Shown here piece after piece: positions 1 through 8,510 of a stretch of DNA of 9,516 nucleotides. Origin of the DNA: an uncultured Pseudomonadota bacterium (GTDB lineage Bacteria > Bdellovibrionota_B > Oligoflexia > Oligoflexales > Bog-1112); NCBI GenBank assembly GCA_937896265.1, contig CALBMD010000246.1, positions 1 to 9,516 of the forward strand. The letters run 5' to 3'. The stretch's first letter is position 1, and every line of letters starts with the position of its first letter. Made by a program: the position numbers and the translations under genes. The notes beneath the pieces were generated by a model. That model made no database searches. It was not told the DNA's origin and worked only from the letters and a program-made list of their open reading frames with translations.

Positions 1-3000
1 CCAGAATACGTTTTTGTCACACATAATGACGATGCAGCTACCAGTTTTGAAAAGGAGTTGGAGGTTACAGCATCAAAACTAGCGGAAGGTCATTACCCTC
101 CACGAGGTATACAGAACGCATTAACCCCAACGTTAGCCCAATCACTACCACCGATTTCTGTAGAGGCAGGCAGACGTCTGGAAAGCTGGAAAGAATTTCT
201 AGAGTTCAAGCGTAAGCTAGTGACTGAAAAAACTTGCGGCTTGCGTTACTTAGCTTTTGAGATAAATAAAGAGTGGCAGCTTGGATTTTTAGTGGTTGCA
301 GCCAGTTTGCAAGATATTCAGCAAACGATCAAAATTTTTGGTCGCCGAGATCTGCAGGCCTTTGAGCTTAGTGTCTCAACAGACAAGTGGCGTTTTAAGC
401 TGCCCGACGATAAGGACAACAATAAAAAGAATAAACAGCCCAGTGGTTTTGGACTAGCGCAGATCAAAGGAAAAATCGAGCCTATTGATCCACAAAAACA
501 TATAGAAATAATAAAGCCTTTCGAAGCGGATCTGAAAGAATCGCACCATAGTAAGCCTGCATTTGCTTTGGTGGTCGTAGATTGGTTGGAGGATTTTAAA
601 AATCAACTGGATGCGCTCGATGTAAATGACGATGAAAAGCGTAAAGAGCTGCTCCAGCAGCTCAGAAATGAAATTCCCAAGAGTGGCTTCTTATCTTTTC
701 CATCGGTTGGTGACTTGGCGCTGATCAATCGACATGAGCGCGCAATCAACAATTTGCGTCAAAATGAAAATTGCTTCTCCCCCTATCTATCAAGCTATCT
801 GTTCGACATAAAAAAAGCGGGCGTGCCAGATACACTTCCCAGAATTGATGATTGGTTTAATAATGACCTGAACGACGCTCAGAAACGTGCAGTACAGAAG
901 ATGCTAGCTGCTCCAGACTTGTGCCTGATACAAGGTCCTCCTGGCACGGGTAAAACAACAGTGATTGCTGAGGCGATTTTGCAGCTAGTAAGTCAGGGAC
1001 AAACTGTTTTGTTGGCAAGCCAGTCCCATGATGCGATTGATAACGCTTTATCAAAAATTAGAAATCATCCAGAACTTCGTGCAGTTCGCTTGGCGCGTGA
1101 TCAGAAAAAAATTACAGATGAAGGAAAGCAGTTCTCAGGAAGTCAGTCTTTAGCGCGTTATTACGACTCCCTACGCAGTTACGTGTATGACAAGGAGATA
1201 TCACCATACCAACAGCAGCTCAAAACATTAAAGCAGCAACAGCAATGGCTTGAGCAAGCAGAATTTGTTGAAGCCGATCTCCAAAAGGTCACCAAGACTC
1301 ATAATGATTTGAGCCAGAACATACAGCAGCATAAAGAGTTGCTGCATACCAAACGTCAGCAATATAGTGTCGAATTAGAGAGATATACAGATCAAAATTA
1401 TAGGTGCCAGCTGTTGAGGCAGTTTTTGGGGTTTTTACAACATCAAGAGGTGGCACCTCTGGCACTCCCGTTGCCGGTTGAGGCAGATAACCTAGCTTAT
1501 CGACTACTTGATCTAGCACAGATACAGGTGAAGTTAGCGTTCAGCCGCGAGACTTTTATCTCCGATACGACAAGCCGTATGCTGATTTTGCAGTCTTTAT
1601 TGGATGTATGGGCTAGGCTGCAGGGTAAAAGACAGCAAATGGAAAGAGATTTGGCGAGACTCAAGGCTCTGGGAACAAAAATTCTTCGAGATAGCAGCAT
1701 TGAGGCCGAGATTGAGGCTTTAAAGATTAAACAGAGCCAACTAGAAGATGTCATGGAAACAGATGACAGCGCCATGGAGCAATGGCGTACAGTTCGTGGT
1801 GAAATCCGTGCTTTGGAAAAGAAAGCGGGTGGATTAGAGCTTTCAACATATGAGGTTTTTGCAGATAGCGAGTTGTTTACTAAAATATCTGACACGTGCG
1901 CGGTAGCTGATCTCTTAGCTGCAAGGCTTGCATTTATTAGTCTTCTGGAATCAAAAATAATAGAAGAAAAACAAAAGGTTGCTGTATATGTTGAAGCTAA
2001 AATAATGGCAGAAATCCCTATAGAACCAAGCGATAAAGCGCTTAAGACGTGTGAGTCTGACATAGCCCATTTGCAGTCTCGGCAAATGGACGAGTATGAG
2101 AGGATGAAAGAGCTACAGGACAAAGCCACTAACTTGCTTGTTCAGATGAATTTTCCCAGAGATGCAGATTTTGCAGCACAAGTAGTCGCGACCCGAGCGT
2201 ACTTATACGATTGCAAGGAGCATTTTCAACATCTGCAAATGGAAGAAGCACCTTGGCAGGCATTTCTTGCAGATTGGGAAACTACTCTAGCAAAATCTGA
2301 TGCAGAAATGGACTGGGAAGCACTTGATAAAACCTTTAGTGAAAGCTGTAACCTTTACGCCATTTCATGTAATGAGAGTGATCAAACCTTGCAGAGTGCA
2401 GGTGTTGACAGCTTTGACGTGGCGATTATTGACGAGGTATCCAAGGCAACACCGATAGAAATGTTGCTGCCCTTGATGCGAGCGAGGCGTGCTGTTCTGG
2501 TTGGTGACCATCGCCAATTACCCCCCATTTTTCAAGAAAGCCAAGATGCACAAACGTTTGCTGATATGGCGGAGCAATCAGAAGAAAATAAAGAGGAGTC
2601 TAGTCGAACTAGCCTGACACGCGAGAATACCCAGCGCTTCGAAAAAATGGTCACAGCATCGCTGTTCAAAGAGCTGTTTGAGTCGGCTCCCGACGCCATT
2701 CGAGAGCGTCTGACTGAACAGTTTCGTATGCATCCAGACATCATGCGTGTAGTCAATAATTTTTATGAGGGCCAGTTGGCATGTGGTAATCCAGAGAAAG
2801 TACGAGAGCATCATCTGAATTTGATTGGCAAAAATAATACTTTGTTAGCACCACATCATCATATGCTGTGGATAGACACGTCCTATGATCAGCAAGGTAG
2901 GCCCTTTTGTGAGGGAGAGTATAGTACAAATCCTATTGAGGCACAGCTAATTACCCATACCCTGATGGAAATCAACGCACAAATGCGTAAACAGGGCTTT

Positions 3001-3447
3001 AATAAGCAAAATAAACAAAAAATAGGTGTTGTATCTTTTTATGCTTCACAATGCGGTGTAATACGCAAAGAAGTTAAAAAAAGAGTGCCGAACGGTTTCG
3101 ATGCAATTGATGTTGAAATCAATACCGTCATTCGCTATCAGGGTAAGGAAAAACCAATCGTATTGATCAGTCTAGTGCGTAATGACGGGCAGCCCAAAGA
3201 AAAGCGTCGCTCTGCACGTGCTAACGTTGCACGCTTTGAATTCATCAATGTGGCAATGTCACGAGCACAAAATTTGTTGATCGTATTTGGTGCCCGTAAC
3301 ATGTTGGAGCTACGAGAGGTCAACCTACCCAAAATGGATACCCAGGGTACAGAAAAACGTTTGGTCTATCGCGATATTTTTAGCGAGCTTGATCGTGCTG
3401 CACGAATTTTCCCAGCTAGTGAAATACGAATTGGAGCAAGTAAATGA
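1..3447 (+). CDS. UPF1-like superfamily 1 helicase with long coiled-coil insert (5' partial)
   Basis: A superfamily 1 DNA/RNA helicase of the UPF1/Dna2-like group (AAA_11/AAA_12 type), expected to translocate on or unwind nucleic acid using ATP. The frame is open from base 1; TTG at 58 is not a credible start because the AAGGAG at 52-57 touches it with no spacing, so the gene begins upstream. Counting from base 1 (1148 residues visible): DAQ of the Q motif near 293-294, Walker A GPPGTGKTT at 312-320, Walker B IIDEVSKA with DE at 811-812, motif III GDHRQLPP at 835-842, motif IV EQFRMHPD near 906, QGKE near 1047 and the arginine-finger motif MSRA near 1086. All core motifs look intact. About 500 residues separate Walker A from Walker B, far more than in UPF1, and much of this is Gln/Lys/Glu/Leu-rich and likely coiled coil (about 395-470 and 540-740). 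The first 280 residues are an unrecognised N-terminal region. The stop overlaps the next gene's start. The helicase call is firm; its substrate is unknown. Confidence 0.93.
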   Translation, partial: PEYVFVTHNDDAATSFEKELEVTASKLAEGHYPPRGIQNALTPTLAQSLPPISVEAGRRLESWKEFLEFKRKLVTEKTCGLRYLAFEINKEWQLGFLVVAASLQDIQQTIKIFGRRDLQAFELSVSTDKWRFKLPDDKDNNKKNKQPSGFGLAQIKGKIEPIDPQKHIEIIKPFEADLKESHHSKPAFALVVVDWLEDFKNQLDALDVNDDEKRKELLQQLRNEIPKSGFLSFPSVGDLALINRHERAINNLRQNENCFSPYLSSYLFDIKKAGVPDTLPRIDDWFNNDLNDAQKRAVQKMLAAPDLCLIQGPPGTGKTTVIAEAILQLVSQGQTVLLASQSHDAIDNALSKIRNHPELRAVRLARDQKKITDEGKQFSGSQSLARYYDSLRSYVYDKEISPYQQQLKTLKQQQQWLEQAEFVEADLQKVTKTHNDLSQNIQQHKELLHTKRQQYSVELERYTDQNYRCQLLRQFLGFLQHQEVAPLALPLPVEADNLAYRLLDLAQIQVKLAFSRETFISDTTSRMLILQSLLDVWARLQGKRQQMERDLARLKALGTKILRDSSIEAEIEALKIKQSQLEDVMETDDSAMEQWRTVRGEIRALEKKAGGLELSTYEVFADSELFTKISDTCAVADLLAARLAFISLLESKIIEEKQKVAVYVEAKIMAEIPIEPSDKALKTCESDIAHLQSRQMDEYERMKELQDKATNLLVQMNFPRDADFAAQVVATRAYLYDCKEHFQHLQMEEAPWQAFLADWETTLAKSDAEMDWEALDKTFSESCNLYAISCNESDQTLQSAGVDSFDVAIIDEVSKATPIEMLLPLMRARRAVLVGDHRQLPPIFQESQDAQTFADMAEQSEENKEESSRTSLTRENTQRFEKMVTASLFKELFESAPDAIRERLTEQFRMHPDIMRVVNNFYEGQLACGNPEKVREHHLNLIGKNNTLLAPHHHMLWIDTSYDQQGRPFCEGEYSTNPIEAQLITHTLMEINAQMRKQGFNKQNKQKIGVVSFYASQCGVIRKEVKKRVPNGFDAIDVEINTVIRYQGKEKPIVLISLVRNDGQPKEKRRSARANVARFEFINVAMSRAQNLLIVFGARNMLELREVNLPKMDTQGTEKRLVYRDIFSELDRAARIFPASEIRIGASK
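3433..3436 (+). promoter_or_regulatory. Ribosome binding site of the PIN-domain gene, inside the helicase gene
   Basis: GGAG lies 7 bases before the ATG at 3444. It sits within the last codons of the helicase gene, and the ATGA at 3444-3447 is both start and stop. This is the classical arrangement for translational coupling and supports 3444 as the true start. Confidence 0.75.
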
Positions 3448-5549
3448 AAATCACCCAAATCAACTTAAGTTTGCCAGTATTTGAAGTGAAAGCGAGTATT
3501 ACATATCAAACTATTCGCCAGCCGACCGTTTTTGAAAAAATGCTGCTGCTATTGATTGGTATGCATCAAAAACCAATGGGCAGTTTTACACTTGAAGATA
3601 TTGTTTGTAAAACTAAAGTAGATCCCATTTTTATTGAGCAGGCACTTAATTATCTTCACCGCTTTAAAGCACTAACATCGACCACAGGACAGATGGATTT
3701 AAAGACGCGGTTGTCGGATTTTTTGCTGACTCAAGAAGGACAAGTTTTTTTACAAAATAACCAACTCCCCAGCGAAAACAAGAAGGCAACCGAGATTTTT
3801 TTTCTCGAAGCGCTGTCTGATCAGCTAACAAAAAAGCGACCCGCCACCAAGTATTCTAAAAATGGTGTGTTTTTGCTGCCTGCGGAACTTTTTTTACCTC
3901 AGACTCAGCACCTGAATACTCTTGCTGATGAGCAAATCGACCGTGGCAGCCGTAGGGATTTTGCATGGAAAACAGCCAACACGCGTGTGGATAGGGAAAG
4001 TATTCGTTCAGAAATTAGTAATATATACAGTGTTGAGGAGTCTGCAGATTTAAGTCTCGATGCAAACAAGAGTCTATTAATTTCTGCAGCCAACCCTTTA
4101 TTACAAAATTGGCTTGATCATACTGATCAAGAAGTCGTTTGGCAGGCATTCTTATCTAAAGTTTTTGCTGGTGTTGATGCCCCACTTATCCCAGTCACAG
4201 ACTGGCGAGATGTGATAGAAATTGCACTTGCAAAAACAAGTCTAGAGAACAAACCGACTTTGCTGAGAGTTGTTAGAACGCTACCAAAAGAGATTGACCA
4301 GCCAACAATATTATTGAGTGAGTTATCAAACACGAATACTTCTGTGGATAAAGTACTGGCTGTTCCCGATTTGGATTGCTTAGGTCAGAGCTTTGTTGCA
4401 CTTGAACTTGATCATCAACTTAATGCTACGGTTGTTCATCGCGGTCAGATCACTATCTTCTTTGCAGGACAACCGCGAACGGTTACCTTGACACTGAGAA
4501 TGAAAGATCGTGAGTTCTGGCCGCTGATTCAGCATGCCATCCACCAACACCATGATTCATATGCTGTGGCGTTTGTTGCTTTGTTTGAGGGCCAGAAAGA
4601 GGCGTTGAGAAGATTACCTGCCATGAGTATGCAAGATACTTATGAGTTCTGGCTGCAACTTAAGAGTATCCTTCCAAAGGCAGATGTATCTCTTCTCCTA
4701 GGCAAAGTGCGTCCTTTGCAAAATCTAGAAGAAATAAAACTATTCCGCACCATGTTTCCTCAGGTATTTCTAGAGGAGGCTCAGCTGACCAGAGGGGCGA
4801 TTACAGCACTATTGACGGAGGCGATTAGTACTAAGCAGACGTATGATCCACATGTATTCTCGGGCGAATTTGCAAGATTGCTGAAAACTCGGGATGAGAT
4901 TCTTGCCCGTATTGGTGTCCCATCACTTGCGTTGGCCGAACAGCAACAAATCAAAGCTGGAAATATTAATGCCAAGTCCTTTGATGCAGTGAGCAGTTGG
5001 AAACATATGTGGTCTGACCTTTACACCATCAAGCCCCTTTACGAGGCTTTTCCAGCTTCTGTTCAAACCATGAATAATCAGATACTCAACTGGGAAATTG
5101 TTGTACAGCAGAATCTAGCACCTAAACGATCGGATGGTAAACAGGTGGTTGTTTTAGACACCAACAGCCTGATGAGTCGTCCAGAGATTTTGAGCGGTAT
5201 AAAACCTAATCATTTTGTAGTTATTCCAAAAATAGTGTTAAAAGAGTTGGATGGTTTAAAAAACAGTGAATCTCCTGATACTGCGAAAAAGGCACGTGAC
5301 GCGAACAATGCCTTGCAAAAAATACAGCATCAGCATTATGAAGAAGAAAAACTGTCGCTAATCACGCTATCAGCAGCCAAGCCAGTTAATGATGATCGCA
5401 TTTTATCAGTCGCACTGTTTCACAGGCGCAATCAGGCATTTTTGATCACCAATGATGTCAATCTGCAAAATCGCGCTAGGTCTGAAAATGTTCGAACCCA
5501 GAGTGCTAACGAGTATCTTGGATACTCACATAAGGGAGGCAGGAAATAA
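3444..5549 (+). CDS. Large protein with N-terminal winged-helix-like region and C-terminal PIN nuclease domain
   Basis: A 701-residue protein whose last ~135 residues form a PIN domain, a metal-dependent ribonuclease fold. The acidic residues expected of an active site are present: D572 in VLDTNSLM, E601 in LKELDGL, D650/D651 in NDDRIL and D671 in TNDVNLQNRA. The final Asn-Asp-Leu-type motif resembles the PIN domain found in PhoH-like and SMG6-type proteins. Residues about 28-100 look like a winged helix-turn-helix (hydrophobic helices with LEDIVCKTKVD and a following helix), possibly for nucleic acid or protein binding. Residues about 100-560 are unrecognised: no transmembrane segment, a beta-rich stretch around 290-385, mostly helical after that. 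The size is far above the ~130-150 residues of VapC-type toxins and no antitoxin gene lies beside it, so this is not a simple toxin-antitoxin module. The gene overlaps the helicase gene by 4 bases and abuts the next one, suggesting the products act together. Nuclease activity is inferred; RNA versus DNA as target is unknown. Confidence 0.88.
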   Translation: MKITQINLSLPVFEVKASITYQTIRQPTVFEKMLLLLIGMHQKPMGSFTLEDIVCKTKVDPIFIEQALNYLHRFKALTSTTGQMDLKTRLSDFLLTQEGQVFLQNNQLPSENKKATEIFFLEALSDQLTKKRPATKYSKNGVFLLPAELFLPQTQHLNTLADEQIDRGSRRDFAWKTANTRVDRESIRSEISNIYSVEESADLSLDANKSLLISAANPLLQNWLDHTDQEVVWQAFLSKVFAGVDAPLIPVTDWRDVIEIALAKTSLENKPTLLRVVRTLPKEIDQPTILLSELSNTNTSVDKVLAVPDLDCLGQSFVALELDHQLNATVVHRGQITIFFAGQPRTVTLTLRMKDREFWPLIQHAIHQHHDSYAVAFVALFEGQKEALRRLPAMSMQDTYEFWLQLKSILPKADVSLLLGKVRPLQNLEEIKLFRTMFPQVFLEEAQLTRGAITALLTEAISTKQTYDPHVFSGEFARLLKTRDEILARIGVPSLALAEQQQIKAGNINAKSFDAVSSWKHMWSDLYTIKPLYEAFPASVQTMNNQILNWEIVVQQNLAPKRSDGKQVVVLDTNSLMSRPEILSGIKPNHFVVIPKIVLKELDGLKNSESPDTAKKARDANNALQKIQHQHYEEEKLSLITLSAAKPVNDDRILSVALFHRRNQAFLITNDVNLQNRARSENVRTQSANEYLGYSHKGGRK
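5533..5539 (+). promoter_or_regulatory. Ribosome binding site of the coiled-coil gene
   Basis: AGGGAGG lies 10 bases before the ATG at 5550, with a weaker AGGA (5541-5544) closer in. Both sit inside the end of the PIN gene, whose TAA at 5547-5549 directly touches the ATG. The strong site supports 5550 as start and implies high translation of this gene. Confidence 0.7.
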
Positions 5550-6665
5550 ATGAGCGCATACCACGAGCGGAAATATCAGCTTGCTAGGCAGCAAGAGATT
5601 GCCAAAAAACGTGTCACGGAGACGACGGAGCAGTACGTGCTGCGCTACCAGAATATCTTAGCTGACATTCAGAGTCAGGGTCTATGTAGTTTAGTGCAAA
5701 CTGAGTTTTCCGACTTGCAGCAGCAAGTCGGCAGGATGCAACGTCAGCTTACCAGCGACCCATTTGCAGCCAGAGACATCAGTCTCAATATTTCAGGGCG
5801 TATGCATGCATTGCCTCGTTTGGCAAGACAATTGGAACAAGAGGCGCAGGCAGCCGAGCGCGCAGCATATCAGGAAAAATTACGCCTAGAAGCAGAGCAT
5901 AAAAACATTGTGCGTGCTGAGTTGGTTGGCGCTTGGCAAACAGAGCTTGACTCTTGGGAAGATAGGTTGGTTCGTAATTTGGCACTGAAAGATTTAGCTG
6001 CCGCTCGCGATCGACTATTAGCGGAGGGAGTAAATACGACGGCTGACGACATCAGAAGTGAGCTCGCGAAGATTAGACAGGTCGCCACGGAAAAAGCGGC
6101 AGCCAAGCGTCAGATTGCCGACCACGATAGTAATCAGGAGGCAGCCAAAGAGATTGCGAACCAGTTACTCACCGAAATAAACAGTACGGAATTACCAAGA
6201 GCACGCGTTGAGTCGTTAACTGAAAGGCTGAAAAAATTTACCCAGAATCTAGTTGTAGACACAACTGAGTTATCACATCTTGCTCAAGAAACAGATGCGG
6301 CAATTACTGACGAAGATGTGCGACGCAGTGTCGTAAAAGCAGTATTTAAATCATTAAAGGATGCAGGTTTCGTCGTCCAGAATCCTTATCGCATTCAAGA
6401 GGCTGATAAGGACGAAGTTATCATCAAAGCCTCTAGACCTGCTGGCAATCAGGCATTATTTAGTATTGAGCTAGATGGTCGAATGAGCTACAAATTTGAC
6501 AACTACAAAGGACAGACTTGCCAGAAGGACATGGCTCAAGTGTTGCCTAAACTTTCTGAGATTTATGGCGTGAATTTATCCGATGAGCGTGTGCTCTGGA
6601 GTAATCCTGATGATGTTGATACCGAGATGAAGCCAATCCCTACTCAAACTGCGAGTAAAAAATAA
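5550..6665 (+). CDS. Coiled-coil protein with small C-terminal domain, possible adaptor or scaffold
   Basis: I do not recognise this 371-residue family. Residues about 5-250 are highly charged and Gln/Glu/Ala/Arg-rich with heptad-like spacing of Leu and Ala, with runs such as QQQVGRMQRQL and RLARQLEQEAQAAERAA; this predicts long helices or coiled coil. A compact globular domain follows at about 252-352. It begins with a helix (ITDEDVRRSVVKAVF), continues with beta-type strands (DEVIIKAS, ALFSIELDG), then GQTCQKDMAQVLPKL at 321-335 and a tryptophan in RVLWSNPDD near 350. The tail (about 353-371) is polar and probably disordered. There is no signal peptide or membrane segment, so it should be cytoplasmic. 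It sits between the PIN nuclease and the Clp-like AAA+ gene, separated from them by 0 and 12 bases, which fits a structural or adaptor subunit linking the two. That role is inferred from shape and position only. Confidence 0.85.
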   Translation: MSAYHERKYQLARQQEIAKKRVTETTEQYVLRYQNILADIQSQGLCSLVQTEFSDLQQQVGRMQRQLTSDPFAARDISLNISGRMHALPRLARQLEQEAQAAERAAYQEKLRLEAEHKNIVRAELVGAWQTELDSWEDRLVRNLALKDLAAARDRLLAEGVNTTADDIRSELAKIRQVATEKAAAKRQIADHDSNQEAAKEIANQLLTEINSTELPRARVESLTERLKKFTQNLVVDTTELSHLAQETDAAITDEDVRRSVVKAVFKSLKDAGFVVQNPYRIQEADKDEVIIKASRPAGNQALFSIELDGRMSYKFDNYKGQTCQKDMAQVLPKLSEIYGVNLSDERVLWSNPDDVDTEMKPIPTQTASKK

Positions 6666-6668
6666 GGA
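6664..6668 (+). promoter_or_regulatory. Ribosome binding site of the AAA+ gene
   Basis: AAGGA lies 9 bases before the ATG at 6678 and overlaps the stop codon of the coiled-coil gene. The 12-base gap is the only true intergenic gap inside the operon and leaves no room for a promoter or terminator. Confidence 0.7.
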
Positions 6669-6677
6669 ATTTTAAAA

Positions 6678-8510
6678 ATGGACGAATGGTTAGACAGCTT
6701 CTTACGCCAGAGCCGGATTCGCCGCGGTATAATCCTGAGCGGCAATACCATGGATTTAGCCTATTCGATCTCAAACGAGATCAAAACTGTGCCAGAGATT
6801 ATTGCTGAGGGATTAAAACAACAAGGCTTTACTCATGTCGTATTTTATAATCGGGTCGGTGGGATATCGGGGGTCACACCACAAGATTGGCAGAATTTAC
6901 AGGCGCAGTTGGTATTGCCGCAGGTGCAAGTCGGCACATCATATGACATAGACGACGATGATAACGTGTCTACTGCGCAGCCTGCCACTGGACAAACATT
7001 AATGAGTCCTGCGGATTTTTTTGCAGTGGTTCAGAAAACAATGTTGTTGCCGCACAGTAAAGTGGCCTTTGTGGTTGACTGGTCAAATTATCTGTTTGGA
7101 CAAGTGAACGCGCTATCAGAAATTGAGCGTGGTTGGCTGATGCAAATTGCCCATGGTCTACGCAATGCAAATAACACCATGACTACAGAACAAATCGCCA
7201 GTCCACGTAGCCTGTTGATATTTTTGTGCTCAGGTGCGGTTAACCTACCACCAGCTTTATATTTAGGTAATCCACAGTTTGCAGAAATTAGCTTGCCCTT
7301 ACCTAGCCGCCTACAACGCGAGCGGACTATTTTAGCACTGAAACATACCTTTCACTTAGCAACCCCCATTAACAATGGGAGTCGTGGGCTTGCAGATTTG
7401 ACTGATGGCTGTGAATCTTTAACACTGCGTGACATCTATAATCTTGCGCGTTTGTCCCGCCAGCAAGAAGAGCCCCTGACGATTGAAGCCTTAATTTTCC
7501 TCTACCGTTTTGGGAAGAAAAACTCACCTTGGGAGATGCTTGATCGGGCAAAACTAAGGACTGCCAGAGAGACACTGCAGTTTCGCGTTAAGGGGCAGGA
7601 TCAAGCCATCAAGGCAGTCAACCGTATTCTTATACGCGCCTACACGGGACTTTCAGGTTTACAGCATTCGGCTCGCGCCAAAACACCCAAAGGAGTGCTA
7701 TTTTTTGTGGGTCCGACGGGAGTTGGCAAAACTGAGCTCGCCAAAGCCCTTGCAGCATTTTTATTTGGTGACGAGGAAGCCTGTCTACGCTTTGATATGT
7801 CTGAATTCAATCACGAGCATGCCGACCAACGGTTAGTTGGTGCACCGCCAGGTTATGTTGGATTTGAGGAAGGAGGGCAATTAACCAATGCGGTGAAAAA
7901 ACGCCCCTTTTCATTATTACTTTTTGATGAGATAGAGAAAGCACATCCACGGATATTGGATAAGTTCTTGCAGATTCTAGAAGACGGACGTCTGACTGAT
8001 GGTAAGGGCGAGACAGTGATGTTTTCTGATACTTTTATCGTATTTACCTCAAATATTGGGGCCAGTAAGGTAAAGCCGACTGATGAAAATGTAGAAGAAG
8101 CGTTTAAAGAGGCAGTTAAGGAGCATTTTATTTCCGGGCTTAAGCGCCCAGAAATCTTGGGACGGATTGGTGAGGCAAACATCATACCGTTCAACTTCGT
8201 GACAGACGATCAGTTTTTAATTGAGATAGCTCGTTCTAAACTGCAGCCATTAAAGACGCGCTTGTCAGAGAAATGGGGGGTAAGGGATTTGGTATTTAAT
8301 GACGAAGTAAAGGCTCTGTCTGCCATCGTAAACAAAGTAGATCGTCAAAGCGGTGGACGTGCTGTACTAAATGCGCTCGTCAAGTATATTTTTGACCCTT
8401 TAGCACAGTTCCTATTCGATGAGGTTGATAGTGTTGATGAGCTGAAAGGGCGAAATATTCGTGTTATACAGGCGAATAAATCCGCAGCTTTTGATTTTGA
8501 GGTAGAATAA
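6678..8510 (+). CDS. ClpA/ClpB-type AAA+ ATPase with degenerate AAA-like N-terminal half
   Basis: A 610-residue AAA+ ATPase whose C-terminal half matches the second (D2) module of ClpA/ClpB. Seen: Walker A GPTGVGKT at 345-352, DMSEF, pore loop GYVGF at 392-396 with Tyr393, Walker B LLLFDE at 413-418, LEDGRLTDG, sensor 1 TSN at 457-459, arginine finger R496 in LGRIGE, and a sensor-2-like GGR at 559-561 in a ClpB small-domain region. This half should therefore hydrolyse ATP and thread or remodel protein. The N-terminal half (1-~300) has no P-loop. It does have a strand-like RRGIILSGNTMD, a Walker-B-like strand FVVDW with D134, and a lid-like ESLTLRDIYNLARLS, suggesting a decayed AAA domain. The Clp N domain and ClpB middle domain are absent. 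The segment between sensor 1 and the arginine finger is short and shows no IGF/IGL loop, so docking to ClpP is unlikely. Neighbours suggest it remodels the helicase/nuclease complex or its target; that is inference. Confidence 0.93.
   Translation: MDEWLDSFLRQSRIRRGIILSGNTMDLAYSISNEIKTVPEIIAEGLKQQGFTHVVFYNRVGGISGVTPQDWQNLQAQLVLPQVQVGTSYDIDDDDNVSTAQPATGQTLMSPADFFAVVQKTMLLPHSKVAFVVDWSNYLFGQVNALSEIERGWLMQIAHGLRNANNTMTTEQIASPRSLLIFLCSGAVNLPPALYLGNPQFAEISLPLPSRLQRERTILALKHTFHLATPINNGSRGLADLTDGCESLTLRDIYNLARLSRQQEEPLTIEALIFLYRFGKKNSPWEMLDRAKLRTARETLQFRVKGQDQAIKAVNRILIRAYTGLSGLQHSARAKTPKGVLFFVGPTGVGKTELAKALAAFLFGDEEACLRFDMSEFNHEHADQRLVGAPPGYVGFEEGGQLTNAVKKRPFSLLLFDEIEKAHPRILDKFLQILEDGRLTDGKGETVMFSDTFIVFTSNIGASKVKPTDENVEEAFKEAVKEHFISGLKRPEILGRIGEANIIPFNFVTDDQFLIEIARSKLQPLKTRLSEKWGVRDLVFNDEVKALSAIVNKVDRQSGGRAVLNALVKYIFDPLAQFLFDEVDSVDELKGRNIRVIQANKSAAFDFEVE
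8499..8502 (+). promoter_or_regulatory. Ribosome binding site of the radical SAM gene
   Basis: GAGG lies 8 bases before the ATG at 8511, within the last codons of the AAA+ gene, whose TAA (8508-8510) directly precedes the ATG. It supports 8511 as start and coupled translation. Confidence 0.65.

Noticed and set aside
58..60. TTG as the start codon of the helicase gene
   Set aside because: The AAGGAG at 52-57 touches the TTG with no spacing, and the frame is open to base 1 with protein-like sequence, so the gene begins outside the window.
1497..2129. Minus-strand open frame of 210 codons inside the helicase gene
   Set aside because: It lies entirely opposite the coiled-coil part of the helicase, is Ser-rich and low in domain-like pattern, and has no supporting context; it is a shadow of the real gene.
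5505..5549. Possible glycyl radical site in the C-terminal tail of the PIN protein (YLGYS), which would be a partner for the radical SAM enzyme
   Set aside because: Glycyl radical sites have an Arg two residues before the Gly-Tyr (RV-x-GY type) within a large barrel enzyme. Here the Arg is absent and the tail follows a PIN domain, so the resemblance is only Gly-Tyr.
3444..5549. VapBC-type toxin-antitoxin module
   Set aside because: The PIN domain is fused to about 560 extra residues and there is no small antitoxin gene next to it.
6678..8510. Housekeeping ClpB or ClpA
   Set aside because: It is far shorter, lacks the Clp N domain, the middle domain and a functional first P-loop, and its neighbours are not chaperone or protease genes.
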